A DNA stretch of 64,000 bases from an uncultured Desulfovibrio sp. (GCA_910587035.1 CAJUMQ010000010.1:17734-81733), one strand, 5' to 3'. Positions 52,379 to 61,118 are shown, numbered from the stretch's first letter. Notes: a model not told the origin generated them from the sequence alone. Program-made: numbers and translations.

Positions 52379-55300
52379 TTAGCTGTTGCCACTAAGCTGC
52401 TTGAGCTGCGCCTCCAGGGAGGACTGCTGCTGCTCATACTGCTTCAGCAATGTCTCCAGATTTGCGAAAATGGCTTTCTGCCTGGCCTCCCAGGTGGAAA
52501 TGCGCCGCTGCTCCCTCTCGATCTTGGCGTCTATGCCCTCCATGATCGTCATATAGTTGTCGCGCAGGCTCATCAGGGCGCCGTTTTTGGACTTAAGGGC
52601 AACGGCATCGGCAACTTCCTCGGGAGTGGCATTGGCCGGAATATTCACATCATTGAATACCAGCTCGGCCTTCAGGAAATTGTTGGTGGTCTGCACAAGC
52701 CCCTGCTTGATGCGCACATACATGGGATCTTCACCCGGCTTTGGATGCTCGCCAGGCTCGACATAATCGATCAGGATCGAGAGGCCGCGGGCATCGCCAC
52801 TGGCCACACTGTAATAGTTGCCTGGCTGGCTTTCATCCCTGATTGCCTCCTGGCCGCCAATCATAACCTTGGTTATGTTGCCATCATCATCCACCGAATA
52901 GGTCACCTCATAGGTGCCTGCCGCGGTGATGCCCTCAACATGACTGCCATAGCGGAAATACGAGCTGGTGGATGAACCGCTGCCGCTTGCGCAGAAAAAG
53001 TCCACCACCGCTTCCAGATTGTTGGTGATCATGTTGTTGTAGTTTTCCTTGTCCATTGTCTGCAGCTCGGCAATGCTGGAGCTGGGGGCAAGCACAAGGA
53101 GGCCATAGGTGTCGCTGGTGGTGTCCGTATCCGTCTTGATGCCAAGATTGGCCAGGGATGCCAGCACATCGCCAGAGAGTATGTCATCTGCGGACTGCCT
53201 GCTCTTGAATCCCGGCGGAGTCGTGCCCAGCATGCTGGAGAACCTGGACTTGAAGAGCTGCACGCCATAGTTGCCCTGCAACAGGGCGCCCTTCTGGCTG
53301 GTCAGGCCGGACGGGCTGTAGTTTTCGTTGCCTATGTCATTGGGGTCATTGGAGGTTACTTCTTTGGTTTCATCATACTTCATCAGCTCGTTTACTGTAA
53401 GCAGAACCGAGTTGACGGCGTCCAGGAAGTTCTGGATGGACTGCTCAACCGAAGTGATATCCGTGCTCACGGAGAGGCGGGCAGTGCCCTCATCCTGAAT
53501 GGTGAAAACCACACCCTCAATGGCATCGCTGATGCTGTTGGTGGCCGATTCCATTTCTACGGGCCAGTTGTCCACCTGATAGCGGGCATTGGCGGCGCGC
53601 TGAATGCTCCAGTTGGTAGAGCTGGATACCTGGCCGCTGATGCCAACGCCGGAGGCATTGGTGATGTCCTTGAAGCTCAGATAGAGCGGCCCGTCAATGG
53701 CATCCAGAGCAAGTGGATTGCCATCCTCGTCCACATACTCCTTGCCATCCTTGTCCACAAATTTGATGCCAAGATCGTCAGGTGGCGTGGTCTTGACCAC
53801 TTTTTTATCTTCATCAAGCTCGGTCCACGTCCAGTCACCGGACTTCGTATCCTGCAGGGCCTTGATGACATTTTCCATGGTCTGTGGCGACTTGAGCTTG
53901 AGCACGCCTGTTTTGCCATCATTGGTGGTGATGGTGTACTCTAGATCCGGCGCTTGCTCGAGAAGAAATGTGCCATTGTCCACAACGAACAGGTCGCCGG
54001 TGGAATTGGCGCCGGGCTTGGCATTGGTGGCTGCCACAGTCATGGATGTCTTGACTTCGGACGTATAGCCAGCCGTCTTGAGGGCGCCGCTGCTCAGATC
54101 AAAGCTTTTGACATCCTCAAGAACCAGGATGGGATTGTCCAGGGGGTTGCCCTTGTCGTCTGTATCTTTATATTCCCAGGTTATGCCGGCATTGGTCAGC
54201 TCCGTCTTGAGATGATCAAGCATCTCCTGGTTGGTCTTGCCACCATTAAGCCCGGTGATATTGACCGCAGTGCCATCCTTTTTGACCACGGTAAAGACAA
54301 GATCCTTGGCCTCCGCGCCGTCGGCCTGGCCATCTATGCGCTTTGAGAGGGCATCCTTGTCAAAGGTCAGGGTAGTGGTGGCCTTGTCAAGCACTGCGCC
54401 AAGAGTATCCTTCACGCCAGTGGCGGCAATTTCCTCAAAGGAAAATGCGGAATTGGCATTGAGCGCCACACTGGGGTCGGAAGCGCTGCCATCCACCGCA
54501 AACTGCACGTCTTTCACGCCTGCAAGGTTGGCCGACCAGACGCCATTGTCAAAGCCTATGGTCATGCCGGCGCCCTGGGTGGCCTGGCCAATGGCCGTGA
54601 ACATCTCCTGCTTTGTGGCGCCGGCCTTTACCTGCACATCCCTGGTGGTGCCGTCATCAAGGGTGATGGTGAAATTGATCAGATCATCATCTTTCAGCCC
54701 ATCGGCAAACCCGCCAGTGGCATTGAGCTTGTCCTTCATCTCGCCCTTGACGGTCACCTTGGTTGATGCGGGAGTATAGGCCTCCTCCCCGGCCTTGCGG
54801 CGGCTGAAGGACTGCACGCCATCAATGGTCAGAGCGCCTGTTGTACGGTCAATGGAGGCCTTGATGCCCCCGGCAGCCGCATTGAGCTGCTGTTCAATCT
54901 GCTCGACCGTGGCATCGCCTTTTATGGTGACGCTCTTTTTCTGGCCGCCCTGGAGCACCAGATCGAACACATAGGAAGTCGGATTGGTGAGCTGGTCGCT
55001 GATATCGAGAGCGCTGTTGGTCTGCCAGGTGGAGCTTGCGCCCTTGGAATCCATGCCCACCAGCTTGCTGTCATGAATCACCAGATCATTGGCCGCGCCT
55101 GTATCCTTGCCGGCAACCTGGAACACATAGCCGCTGCCCGTATTGATAAGGCTGACCTTGATGCCCGGGTTATCCGAGGAATTGTTGATCATGCTGGCAA
55201 AGGATTCCAGCGTGGTGTTGGCCGGGACCTTGAAATCATGCCTCTTGCCCGCATAGGTGTAGCTGAAATACTGCGGCTCGCCGGTGGTGTTTATAAGGTC

Positions 55301-55678
55301 CTGCTTGCTGTCAAACACATGGCCTGTGTTGGCCCAGATGGCATTGCTGGCGACCTGGCTGACCTTTATGGAATGCTGGACATCCTGTGCAGCGGCATTG
55401 GCCACGGCGGTGATGACGCCATCATTGGTGCTCTGGACCAGCTTGGTGACAAAGTTGTTCTTGTCGCTAAGCTGGGAAAGCATGCTGCTGGCAGCCTGAA
55501 TTTGCTCGATAATCTGGGTAAACGCCTCATAGCGCAAGTTCCAGTCCGACTTCCAGGCCTCCAGGCGGTTCAGCTGGGTCTGCTCAATCTTTTTGAGCTG
55601 GCTCAATACCTTGTCAAAATCCGTATCCTGGCCGCCAAGGCCGGATATGGCGTTGGAGCCTGAAATGCTGACGCTCAT
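52379..55678 (-). CDS. fliD: Flagellar filament cap protein FliD, oversized
   Basis: A 1099-residue hook-associated protein 2, which sits at the filament tip and guides flagellin assembly. The N-terminal helix region (1-110) has TDFDKVLSQLKKIEQTQLNRL and LRYEAFTQIIEQIQAASSML. The C-terminal region from about 690 has RYQVDNWPVEMESATNSISD, SVSTDITSVEQSIQNFLDAV and the final coiled coil IDAKIEREQRRISTWEARQK. E. coli FliD is about 470 residues; here about 580 residues of repeated beta modules (with A.GA..QEMF / GKTNQEMLDHL / S.QTMENVIKAL elements) are inserted in the exposed middle. It heads fliD-fliS. Confidence 0.95.
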   Translation of the reverse strand: MSVSISGSNAISGLGGQDTDFDKVLSQLKKIEQTQLNRLEAWKSDWNLRYEAFTQIIEQIQAASSMLSQLSDKNNFVTKLVQSTNDGVITAVANAAAQDVQHSIKVSQVASNAIWANTGHVFDSKQDLINTTGEPQYFSYTYAGKRHDFKVPANTTLESFASMINNSSDNPGIKVSLINTGSGYVFQVAGKDTGAANDLVIHDSKLVGMDSKGASSTWQTNSALDISDQLTNPTSYVFDLVLQGGQKKSVTIKGDATVEQIEQQLNAAAGGIKASIDRTTGALTIDGVQSFSRRKAGEEAYTPASTKVTVKGEMKDKLNATGGFADGLKDDDLINFTITLDDGTTRDVQVKAGATKQEMFTAIGQATQGAGMTIGFDNGVWSANLAGVKDVQFAVDGSASDPSVALNANSAFSFEEIAATGVKDTLGAVLDKATTTLTFDKDALSKRIDGQADGAEAKDLVFTVVKKDGTAVNITGLNGGKTNQEMLDHLKTELTNAGITWEYKDTDDKGNPLDNPILVLEDVKSFDLSSGALKTAGYTSEVKTSMTVAATNAKPGANSTGDLFVVDNGTFLLEQAPDLEYTITTNDGKTGVLKLKSPQTMENVIKALQDTKSGDWTWTELDEDKKVVKTTPPDDLGIKFVDKDGKEYVDEDGNPLALDAIDGPLYLSFKDITNASGVGISGQVSSSTNWSIQRAANARYQVDNWPVEMESATNSISDAIEGVVFTIQDEGTARLSVSTDITSVEQSIQNFLDAVNSVLLTVNELMKYDETKEVTSNDPNDIGNENYSPSGLTSQKGALLQGNYGVQLFKSRFSSMLGTTPPGFKSRQSADDILSGDVLASLANLGIKTDTDTTSDTYGLLVLAPSSSIAELQTMDKENYNNMITNNLEAVVDFFCASGSGSSTSSYFRYGSHVEGITAAGTYEVTYSVDDDGNITKVMIGGQEAIRDESQPGNYYSVASGDARGLSILIDYVEPGEHPKPGEDPMYVRIKQGLVQTTNNFLKAELVFNDVNIPANATPEEVADAVALKSKNGALMSLRDNYMTIMEGIDAKIEREQRRISTWEARQKAIFANLETLLKQYEQQQSSLEAQLKQLSGNS

Positions 55679-55745
55679 TATTGCCTCTTGTTATAATAAA
55701 AAAGTTAAGCCTGCATAAGGCAAATATGGACTTTGCCAGATTTTA

Positions 55746-55762
55746 TGCAAAAATCGTGCAAA
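55746..55762 (-). promoter_or_regulatory. Sigma-54-like element upstream of fliD
   Basis: On the minus strand TTGCACGATTTTTGCA resembles the -24/-12 consensus TGGCAC-N5-TTGCA, with the N5 spacing exact, but the first conserved G of GG is T. It ends 68 bases before the fliD ATG. Sigma-54 control of fliD is usual in polar flagellates; this match is suggestive only. Confidence 0.35.
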
Positions 55763-55884
55763 GCATATGGCGATCCCTCAAGTACAGTATCGGCATTGCC
55801 GGCTTCGGGACGCCACCACCTTAAACAGGGGCCCTGTTATTGGAAAAGTGTCAGAAATACGGCTGGATATGAAATTCGTGTTGC

Positions 55885-56502
55885 CTAATCGCCCAGATAT
55901 TGGGGCAATAGCCGCAACATGCATGCAAGAGCCCTGCCGCGATGGCTTCGGGAATTTTTTTCCTCCCGGGAGAGCTGCGCGGCGCTTTTTTGAATTTGCG
56001 GATCAAAAAAAACAGGATCATAACCAAAGCCATTGCTGCCCAAAGGCTCCCCCAGCAGCTCCCCCTGCCATTCTCCCCTGCAGACAAGTGGTTTGACGCC
56101 AGGCTTTACCGCGGCCATGGCAGTGACAAAATGGCATTGTCTCCTGCCGGCTGGCACATTGGCCATTTCGTGCAAAAGCTTGCGCATATTGCGCTGATCC
56201 CTGTTTTCTCCTGGCAAATATGCCCAATCCAAGCCATAACGGGCCGAGTACACTCCTGGCGCCCCCTCCAGGGCATCCACCATCAGGCCGGAATCATCGG
56301 CAAGGGCTGCCAGGCCTGTGGCTTTGGCCACAGCCATGGCCTTGATCAGGGCATTCTCCTCAAATGTCGCGCCATTCTCCTCAATTTCACCAATTTGCGG
56401 AAAGGCATCAAGACCCAGAACCTCAATCCCGCTGGCCGCCAGCATCTCTGCCAGCTCGGCAATCTTGCCACTGTTGGATGTTGCCAGAATTATGGTTTTC
56501 AT
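55885..56502 (-). CDS. rdgB: Non-canonical purine NTP pyrophosphatase (XTP/dITP diphosphatase)
   Basis: A 205-residue Ham1/RdgB enzyme that removes dITP and XTP from the nucleotide pool. Motifs: IILATSNSGKIAELAEMLA, TFEENALIKAMAVAKATG, LADDSGLMVDALEGAPGVYS with the catalytic Asp, GSNGFGYDPVFF and EEKNSRSHRGRAL. ATG 56502 has GGAG at 7 bases; ATG 56505, overlapping the hflX stop, is equally in frame. It is the last gene of the IMP-cyclohydrolase-hflX-rdgB run. Confidence 0.94.
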   Translation of the reverse strand: MKTIILATSNSGKIAELAEMLAASGIEVLGLDAFPQIGEIEENGATFEENALIKAMAVAKATGLAALADDSGLMVDALEGAPGVYSARYGLDWAYLPGENRDQRNMRKLLHEMANVPAGRRQCHFVTAMAAVKPGVKPLVCRGEWQGELLGEPLGSNGFGYDPVFFDPQIQKSAAQLSREEKNSRSHRGRALACMLRLLPQYLGD

Positions 56503-58181
56503 CATGCCTCTCCACTGATGTTGAGAATGGCATTGGCTGTTGTCTGGATCGAGCCCATAAACAGCTCCTGCTCCAGTTTGAGCAAAAATTCATCCAGTCC
56601 GCTTTTGGTGGCCGCAGACACAAGAATGGCGCCAGGGCAGGCCCTGGACAGCTCCAGCCTGGCCTCTGCGGTGAGCAGATCGCATTTGTTGAGCACAAGC
56701 ATAAGGGGTTTTTGGGTCAGATCCAGATCGGCGAGGATATCATAAACGGCCTCAAGCTGCCTGTCCAGCTCAGGGTGGGATGCATCCGCCACATGGATAA
56801 GCAGGTCTGCGCTGTCAAGCTCCTCAAGGGTGGCGCGAAAGGCCTCGCGCAGCTCCCTGGGCAGGTTGCGGATAAAACCAACTGTGTCCGAAATTGTAAT
56901 TTCCCTTTCCTGGGGAAAGCGCAGCCTGCGCGTGGCAGTATCCAGTGTGGCAAAAAGCTGGTTGGCCACAGTCACGCTGGAGGCTGTGAGCGCGTTCAGC
57001 AGGGATGATTTGCCGGCATTGGTATAGCCCACCAGAGCAGCCACGGGGATGCCATTGCGCTCCCTGCGCTGGCGGGTGAAACCTCTCTGGCCGCGCAGCT
57101 TTTCCAGGGCCCGTCTCAGGGCGCCCATGCGTTCGCGAATCCTGCGCCGATCTGTTTCCAGCCTGCTCTCCCCCGGGCCTCTGCCGCCTATGCCACCCAT
57201 AAGCCTGTCAAAGGCCTTGTTGCGCTGGCCTGCCAGCCGCGGCAACGCGTAGGCCAGCTGCGCCAGCTCCACCTGCAGCCTGCCAGCCTTGCTCAGGGCA
57301 TGCTGGGCAAAGATATCGAGTATGAGCTGGGTCCTGTCCAGCACCTTGCGCTCGGTTACATCCGCCAGTTTATGCAGCTGAGCCGGGGCCAGCTCGCCAT
57401 CAAAAACCAGCATTCCGGCATTGGCCCGCAGGGCCATGACCTCCAGCTCTGCCAGTTTGCCCTTGCCGAGAATATAGCGCGGGTCACGGCGCCCTATGCG
57501 CTGGCAAAGCCTGCCGCCAACCTTCAGGCCTGCAGTTGCCGCCAGCTCTTCAAGTTCGTCCAGGTTGCGCTCCTGGATGCTCACGGGTTGCGTGGATACG
57601 GACACGAGCACAGCGATTTCGCCGCAGGTCTGCCCCGGCGTGTCCGCAGAAGACAGGTCTTTTTCAACCTCCGCGGCAAGCTCCCTGAAGTCCAGGCTGC
57701 TCTCATGCCAGGGCCTGAATGGCGCCACCTGATAGGGATCGCCGGAGTCGTATTGATCTGGTGCCTTTAACCAGGCGGCCTGCCAGCGGCCGGGAAAGCC
57801 CTGCTCATCCACAGTCAGGGCAATGGCCGCATCCAGACGCAAAAAGAGCATATCCATCAGATCCTCCTGACTCAGTCCCTCGTCAGTCAGATGGGTATGC
57901 AAAAGCCGCCAGCCGCGCAGGCGGCGGCCGCTTTCCGCCAGGTGGGGCAGTTCCGGAATATAAATTGAGGCAGCCTTGCCGGCAATGACCATTCTGACCT
58001 TGCCGGAACGGTCAATGAGGAGGCCAATCTGGCGGTTGATCTCGCGGGACAGAAGCGCAAGCTCCCTGGCCTGCTCCTGGGTATAGAGCGCATCAATGGG
58101 AAAGCGCCTTTTGGCAAGGCGCTCAAGAGCTCGTATCTGCCCCGGTTTCAGACCCTGCAGATTGCCGGTGGGCGCGGAAAT
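56502..58181 (-). CDS. hflX: GTPase HflX, long form, apparently starting at ATT
   Basis: A ribosome-associated GTPase of 559 residues if read from ATT 58181. The GTP-binding domain has ALVGYTNAGKSSLLNALTAS (G1), LFATLDTATRRLRFP, DTVGFIRNLP (G3) and LMLVLNKCDLL (G4). Upstream are the HflX N-domain GRRDPRYILGKGKLAELEVM and the glycine loop GGIGGRGPGESRLETDRRRI. The first ATG (57992) would drop 63 codons that read as a conserved-looking N-terminus (SAPTGNLQGLKPGQIRALER and LYTQEQARELALLSREINRQ). No ATG, GTG or TTG occurs in those codons, but ATT 58181 lies seven bases after AGGGAG. It begins 11 bases after the IMP cyclohydrolase stop. Confidence 0.85.
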   Translation of the reverse strand: MSAPTGNLQGLKPGQIRALERLAKRRFPIDALYTQEQARELALLSREINRQIGLLIDRSGKVRMVIAGKAASIYIPELPHLAESGRRLRGWRLLHTHLTDEGLSQEDLMDMLFLRLDAAIALTVDEQGFPGRWQAAWLKAPDQYDSGDPYQVAPFRPWHESSLDFRELAAEVEKDLSSADTPGQTCGEIAVLVSVSTQPVSIQERNLDELEELAATAGLKVGGRLCQRIGRRDPRYILGKGKLAELEVMALRANAGMLVFDGELAPAQLHKLADVTERKVLDRTQLILDIFAQHALSKAGRLQVELAQLAYALPRLAGQRNKAFDRLMGGIGGRGPGESRLETDRRRIRERMGALRRALEKLRGQRGFTRQRRERNGIPVAALVGYTNAGKSSLLNALTASSVTVANQLFATLDTATRRLRFPQEREITISDTVGFIRNLPRELREAFRATLEELDSADLLIHVADASHPELDRQLEAVYDILADLDLTQKPLMLVLNKCDLLTAEARLELSRACPGAILVSAATKSGLDEFLLKLEQELFMGSIQTTANAILNISGEA

Positions 58182-58192
58182 GGCGTCTCTCC

Positions 58193-58783
58193 CTATGGGC
58201 GCAGATAGGATGCTATGAGGGAATCATAGCGGGATGTGGCGTCAAAGGCCCGGCAGGCCATAAGCTGGCGCAGCTCAAGGCCCGCATGCATGTCCCTGGC
58301 GCGCAGCTCGTCCATGGCCGGCGCATACCATTCCGGAGAGGGCAGCACCAGCACGCTGTGGAAATTTTTGGCTGCCGCCCTGAGCATGCACGGGCCGCCA
58401 ATATCAATCTCTTCTACAGCCTGGGGGAGTGAGAGCTTGCGCTCCACAGCGCCAGAAAAATCATAAAGATTGACACAGACCAGATCAAATGGCCGGATTT
58501 GCCGCTCCAGCAGGGTCTGCATATGCAGCGGGTCATCCTTGTTGGCAAGAATGCCGCCATGGATGGCTGGATGCAGGGTCTTGACCCGGCCGCCCAGGAT
58601 CTCGGGAAATCCTGTCACAGAGCTCACAGGCACAACAGGCACGCCGCCTTCTTCCAGCGCCTTTTGCGTGCCGCCTGTGGAGACAATCTCGACCCCGTGC
58701 CCAAAGAGAAAACGGGCCAGCTCCACCACGCCTGTCTTGTCTGTAACACTTATTATGGCCCGCTCTATTTTCAGCATGTCCAC
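58193..58783 (-). CDS. IMP cyclohydrolase, stand-alone PurH N-terminal domain
   Basis: A 196-residue protein equal to only the IMP cyclohydrolase (MGS-like) half of PurH, closing FAICAR to IMP. It has RAIISVTDKTGVVELARFL, EIVSTGGTQKALEE, GFPEILGGRVKTLHPAIHGG, DLVCVNLYDF and the end EEIDIGGPCMLRAAAKNFHS. The AICAR transformylase domain that normally follows (about 330 residues) is absent; the frame ends and hflX begins. The start is ambiguous: GTG 58783 has GGAG at 7 bases, ATG 58777 gives the usual family start, ATG 58789 is too close to the site. Confidence 0.88.
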   Translation of the reverse strand: MDMLKIERAIISVTDKTGVVELARFLFGHGVEIVSTGGTQKALEEGGVPVVPVSSVTGFPEILGGRVKTLHPAIHGGILANKDDPLHMQTLLERQIRPFDLVCVNLYDFSGAVERKLSLPQAVEEIDIGGPCMLRAAAKNFHSVLVLPSPEWYAPAMDELRARDMHAGLELRQLMACRAFDATSRYDSLIASYLRP

Positions 58784-58973
58784 CGGCATTCTCCAAACGC
58801 ATCATGGAAAAGGTTCAACTTGCCTGCCCGCGCAATCGCACACGCAACTACCAAGGATTTTGCCCCAAAAAGATATTGGCCGCAAGCATTGCCGCCGCTC
58901 AAAAAAAGCATGGACCCCCTGGCGGCATCTTCAGATTGCCGCCCGCAGAAATATCCATCAGCCACGCTATCCA

Positions 58974-59270
58974 TCACTTTTTCTTTTTACGGCTGCTGGC
59001 CACTGCTGTCCTTTTGCTTAAAAGCCCCTTGCTTTCAAAGCGCATGAGATCCTCCTTGCCAAGAAACATCCGCAGTTCCTTTGCAAATTCCTCCTGGGTG
59101 ACCAGCTTGCAGGCTTTTTCCTTCATTATTTCATGCTGATGAAGGTAATGGAGATTATATTTTTTCATCAGGGCCTGTTCAAAATCCTGATCCGTGTAAT
59201 ATAGCTTGTTGTCAAGTATGTAGTAGGTTTCCCCTTTTTCCTCATTTGTGAATCTGCAATTCTGCGCCAT
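58974..59270 (-). CDS. Small basic-tailed protein of unknown function
   Basis: A 98-residue soluble protein. It begins MAQNCRFTNEEKGETYYILD, has many aromatic and charged residues (KLYYTDQDFEQALMKKYNLH), and ends with TAVASSRKKKK. AAGGAG lies six bases before ATG 59270. No signal or membrane segment is seen. Transcribed away from hypB, with about 170 bases between. I do not recognise it; it is not HypA, as it lacks the HypA start and zinc motifs. Confidence 0.6.
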   Translation of the reverse strand: MAQNCRFTNEEKGETYYILDNKLYYTDQDFEQALMKKYNLHYLHQHEIMKEKACKLVTQEEFAKELRMFLGKEDLMRFESKGLLSKRTAVASSRKKKK

Positions 59271-59440
59271 TTACTGCTCCTTGCTTGCGCTGTTTGACCA
59301 TAGATAGCCTTTATTTAACTTTTTCTCAATGGAGTGGCCCGGGCGCCACGGCCCTGATTGCGCTTTTGCGGCTTTGGAGATAAACTGAACGATTGAATAT
59401 TGCAACATTTCATTAAAAGACCATATCAATGGAGATTGCC

Positions 59441-60106
59441 ATGAATATACCCATTGTGCGCAACATACTGGAGGCCAATGAAAAGGTGGCTGCCACATTG
59501 CGCGAAAAATTCGCGCAAAAGGGCATCCTGGCCCTCAACCTCATCAGCTCCCCAGGCGCAGGCAAGACCAGCCTGCTGGAGCGCACATTGCAGGATTTGT
59601 CCGGCGAGTTCGCCATGGCCGTGATTGAGGGCGATCTGCAGACGGACAATGACGCAAGGCGGGTGGCCGCAACGGGAGCACAGGCCGTGCAGATCAATAC
59701 CGAAGGTGGCTGCCATCTGGACAGCAATCTTGTGGCGGCGGCTCTGGAAAATCTGGATTATGACAAGATTGACGTTCTCTTCATCGAAAATGTGGGCAAC
59801 CTCGTCTGCCCTGTGGAATTTGACTGCGGCGAGGACGCCAAGGTGGCCATTCTCAGCGTTGCGGAGGGGGATGACAAGCCGGAAAAATATCCGCTGCTTT
59901 TCCATATGGCCGGGGCAATGGTTCTCAACAAGACAGACCTGCTGCCCCATGTGGATTTTGATGTGCAAAAGGCCATTAAACATGCCAGAAGGCTAAATCG
60001 CGGTCTTGAGGTCTTCGAGGTATCCTGCCGCACAGGGAACGGTCTGGAAAACTGGTACAACTGGCTGCGCGCCATGCGCGCCGCAAAAAAACAGCAGGCC
60101 GCATAG
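59441..60106 (+). CDS. hypB: Hydrogenase nickel-insertion GTPase HypB
   Basis: A 221-residue SIMIBI-class GTPase that delivers nickel to [NiFe]-hydrogenases with HypA. Motifs: ALNLISSPGAGKTSLLERTL (P-loop), AVIEGDLQTDNDARRVAATG, the metal site GGCHLDSNLV, FIENVGNLVCPVEFDCGED, and AMVLNKTDLLPHVDFD. The N-terminal histidine-rich or CXXCGC nickel-storage region is absent. ATG 59441 has GGAG; an ATG four codons upstream overlaps that site. hypA and hydrogenase genes are not in the window. uppP follows by 13 bases. Confidence 0.95.
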   Translation: MNIPIVRNILEANEKVAATLREKFAQKGILALNLISSPGAGKTSLLERTLQDLSGEFAMAVIEGDLQTDNDARRVAATGAQAVQINTEGGCHLDSNLVAAALENLDYDKIDVLFIENVGNLVCPVEFDCGEDAKVAILSVAEGDDKPEKYPLLFHMAGAMVLNKTDLLPHVDFDVQKAIKHARRLNRGLEVFEVSCRTGNGLENWYNWLRAMRAAKKQQAA

Positions 60107-60119
60107 GCGCGGGTATATC

Positions 60120-60920
60120 ATGGACAATCTCCTTGTCGCCCTCGTTTTGAGCATTGTGGAAGGCCTTACGGAATTTCTGCCCGTATCTTCGTCCGGGCAT
60201 TTGATTCTGGCGGGAGATCTCCTGAATTTTACCGGCCCGAAGGCAGCCACCTTTGAAGTGGTGATCCAGCTTGGCGCCATCATGGCAGTGGTGGTGCTCT
60301 ACTGGCCAAGGTTTTTTGGCCTCATAAAACCAAAACCCTACACCCCCTTTTCCGGAGCAAGAGGCATATGGCTGCTCATTCTCACATCCCTGCCGGCATG
60401 TGTATTCGGCCTTTTGCTGCATTCCTACATTAAAGAATATATGTTTAATCCCCTGACTGTGCTCATTGCCCTGATTGTGGGCGCAATCTGCATGATCCTT
60501 GTGGAAAAAAGGGGCAGCCGCCCAGACTGCCTGAGCCTGGACGATCTGACCCCCAAAATTGCCCTGGGCATCGGTTTCTTTCAATGTCTGGCCCTGTGGC
60601 CTGGTTTTTCCCGCTCTGCAGCCACCATCATGGGCGGCATGCTGCTGGGGGCCAAACGCTCCATTGCCGCAGAATATTCCTTCATTGCCGCCGTGCCCAT
60701 CATGCTTGCCGCCACTGGCTATGATCTGCTCAAAAATCTTTCCCTCTTCACCATGGCCGACCTGCCATTTTTTGCAGTGGGAATGATTGGCGCCTTTGTC
60801 TCCGCCATCCTGGCAGTCAAGGCCTTCGTCTCCCTGCTGGGCCGCGTGACTCTTGTGCCCTTCGCCATCTACAGGCTGCTGCTGGCGCCATTTGTCTATT
60901 ATTTTGTTGTGCTGCGCTGA
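60120..60920 (+). CDS. uppP: Undecaprenyl-diphosphatase
   Basis: A 266-residue inner-membrane phosphatase (BacA) that recycles the undecaprenyl carrier used in peptidoglycan and glycan synthesis. It starts MDNLLVALVLSIVEGLTEFL and has the signature EFLPVSSSGHLIL and, later, the second motif PGFSRSAATIMGGMLLG, which together form the active site. About eight membrane segments. The frame is open 38 codons upstream inside hypB, but ATG 60120 gives the family start. Probably co-transcribed with hypB; a short hairpin without T-run (60948-60967) follows. Confidence 0.95.
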   Translation: MDNLLVALVLSIVEGLTEFLPVSSSGHLILAGDLLNFTGPKAATFEVVIQLGAIMAVVVLYWPRFFGLIKPKPYTPFSGARGIWLLILTSLPACVFGLLLHSYIKEYMFNPLTVLIALIVGAICMILVEKRGSRPDCLSLDDLTPKIALGIGFFQCLALWPGFSRSAATIMGGMLLGAKRSIAAEYSFIAAVPIMLAATGYDLLKNLSLFTMADLPFFAVGMIGAFVSAILAVKAFVSLLGRVTLVPFAIYRLLLAPFVYYFVVLR

Positions 60921-60989
60921 CAAAAATGTAACGAAACCGCCCACACTGGCAGCCAATGGCGGCTGCCGGGAAGTATCTGGATAAAAGCC

Positions 60990-61018
60990 TTGCCAAAATT
61001 TAATTTAATGGTTAAAAA
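60990..61018 (+). promoter_or_regulatory. Candidate promoter of tRNA-His
   Basis: TTGCCA (60990-60995) and TAAAAA (61013-61018) are 17 bases apart, with an AT-rich spacer. Transcription would start about four bases before the tRNA, which fits a tRNA gene promoter. The -10 is imperfect. Confidence 0.45.
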
Positions 61019-61028
61019 AGGCTGACAT

Positions 61029-61105
61029 GGCGGAAGTAGCTTAGTTGGCAAAGCATCTGGTTGTGGCCCAGAAGACCGTGGGTTCGAGCCCCATCTTTCG
61101 CCCCA
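61029..61105 (+). tRNA. tRNA-His (anticodon GTG)
   Basis: A 77-base tRNA including the encoded CCA. The acceptor stem has eight pairs (GGCGGAAG with CTTTCGCC), the extra G at position -1 paired to C73, which is the identity mark of tRNA-His. The anticodon stem TCTGG/CCAGA closes the loop TTGTGGC with anticodon GTG. The T arm is GTGGGTTCGAGCCCCAT. Confidence 0.96.
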
Positions 61106-61118
61106 GCAAATTTTCTGG

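Noticed and set aside
58974..59270. Small gene next to hypB considered as hypA
   Set aside because: HypA begins MHE/MHEMS and carries two CXXC zinc pairs; this protein has neither and is transcribed the opposite way.
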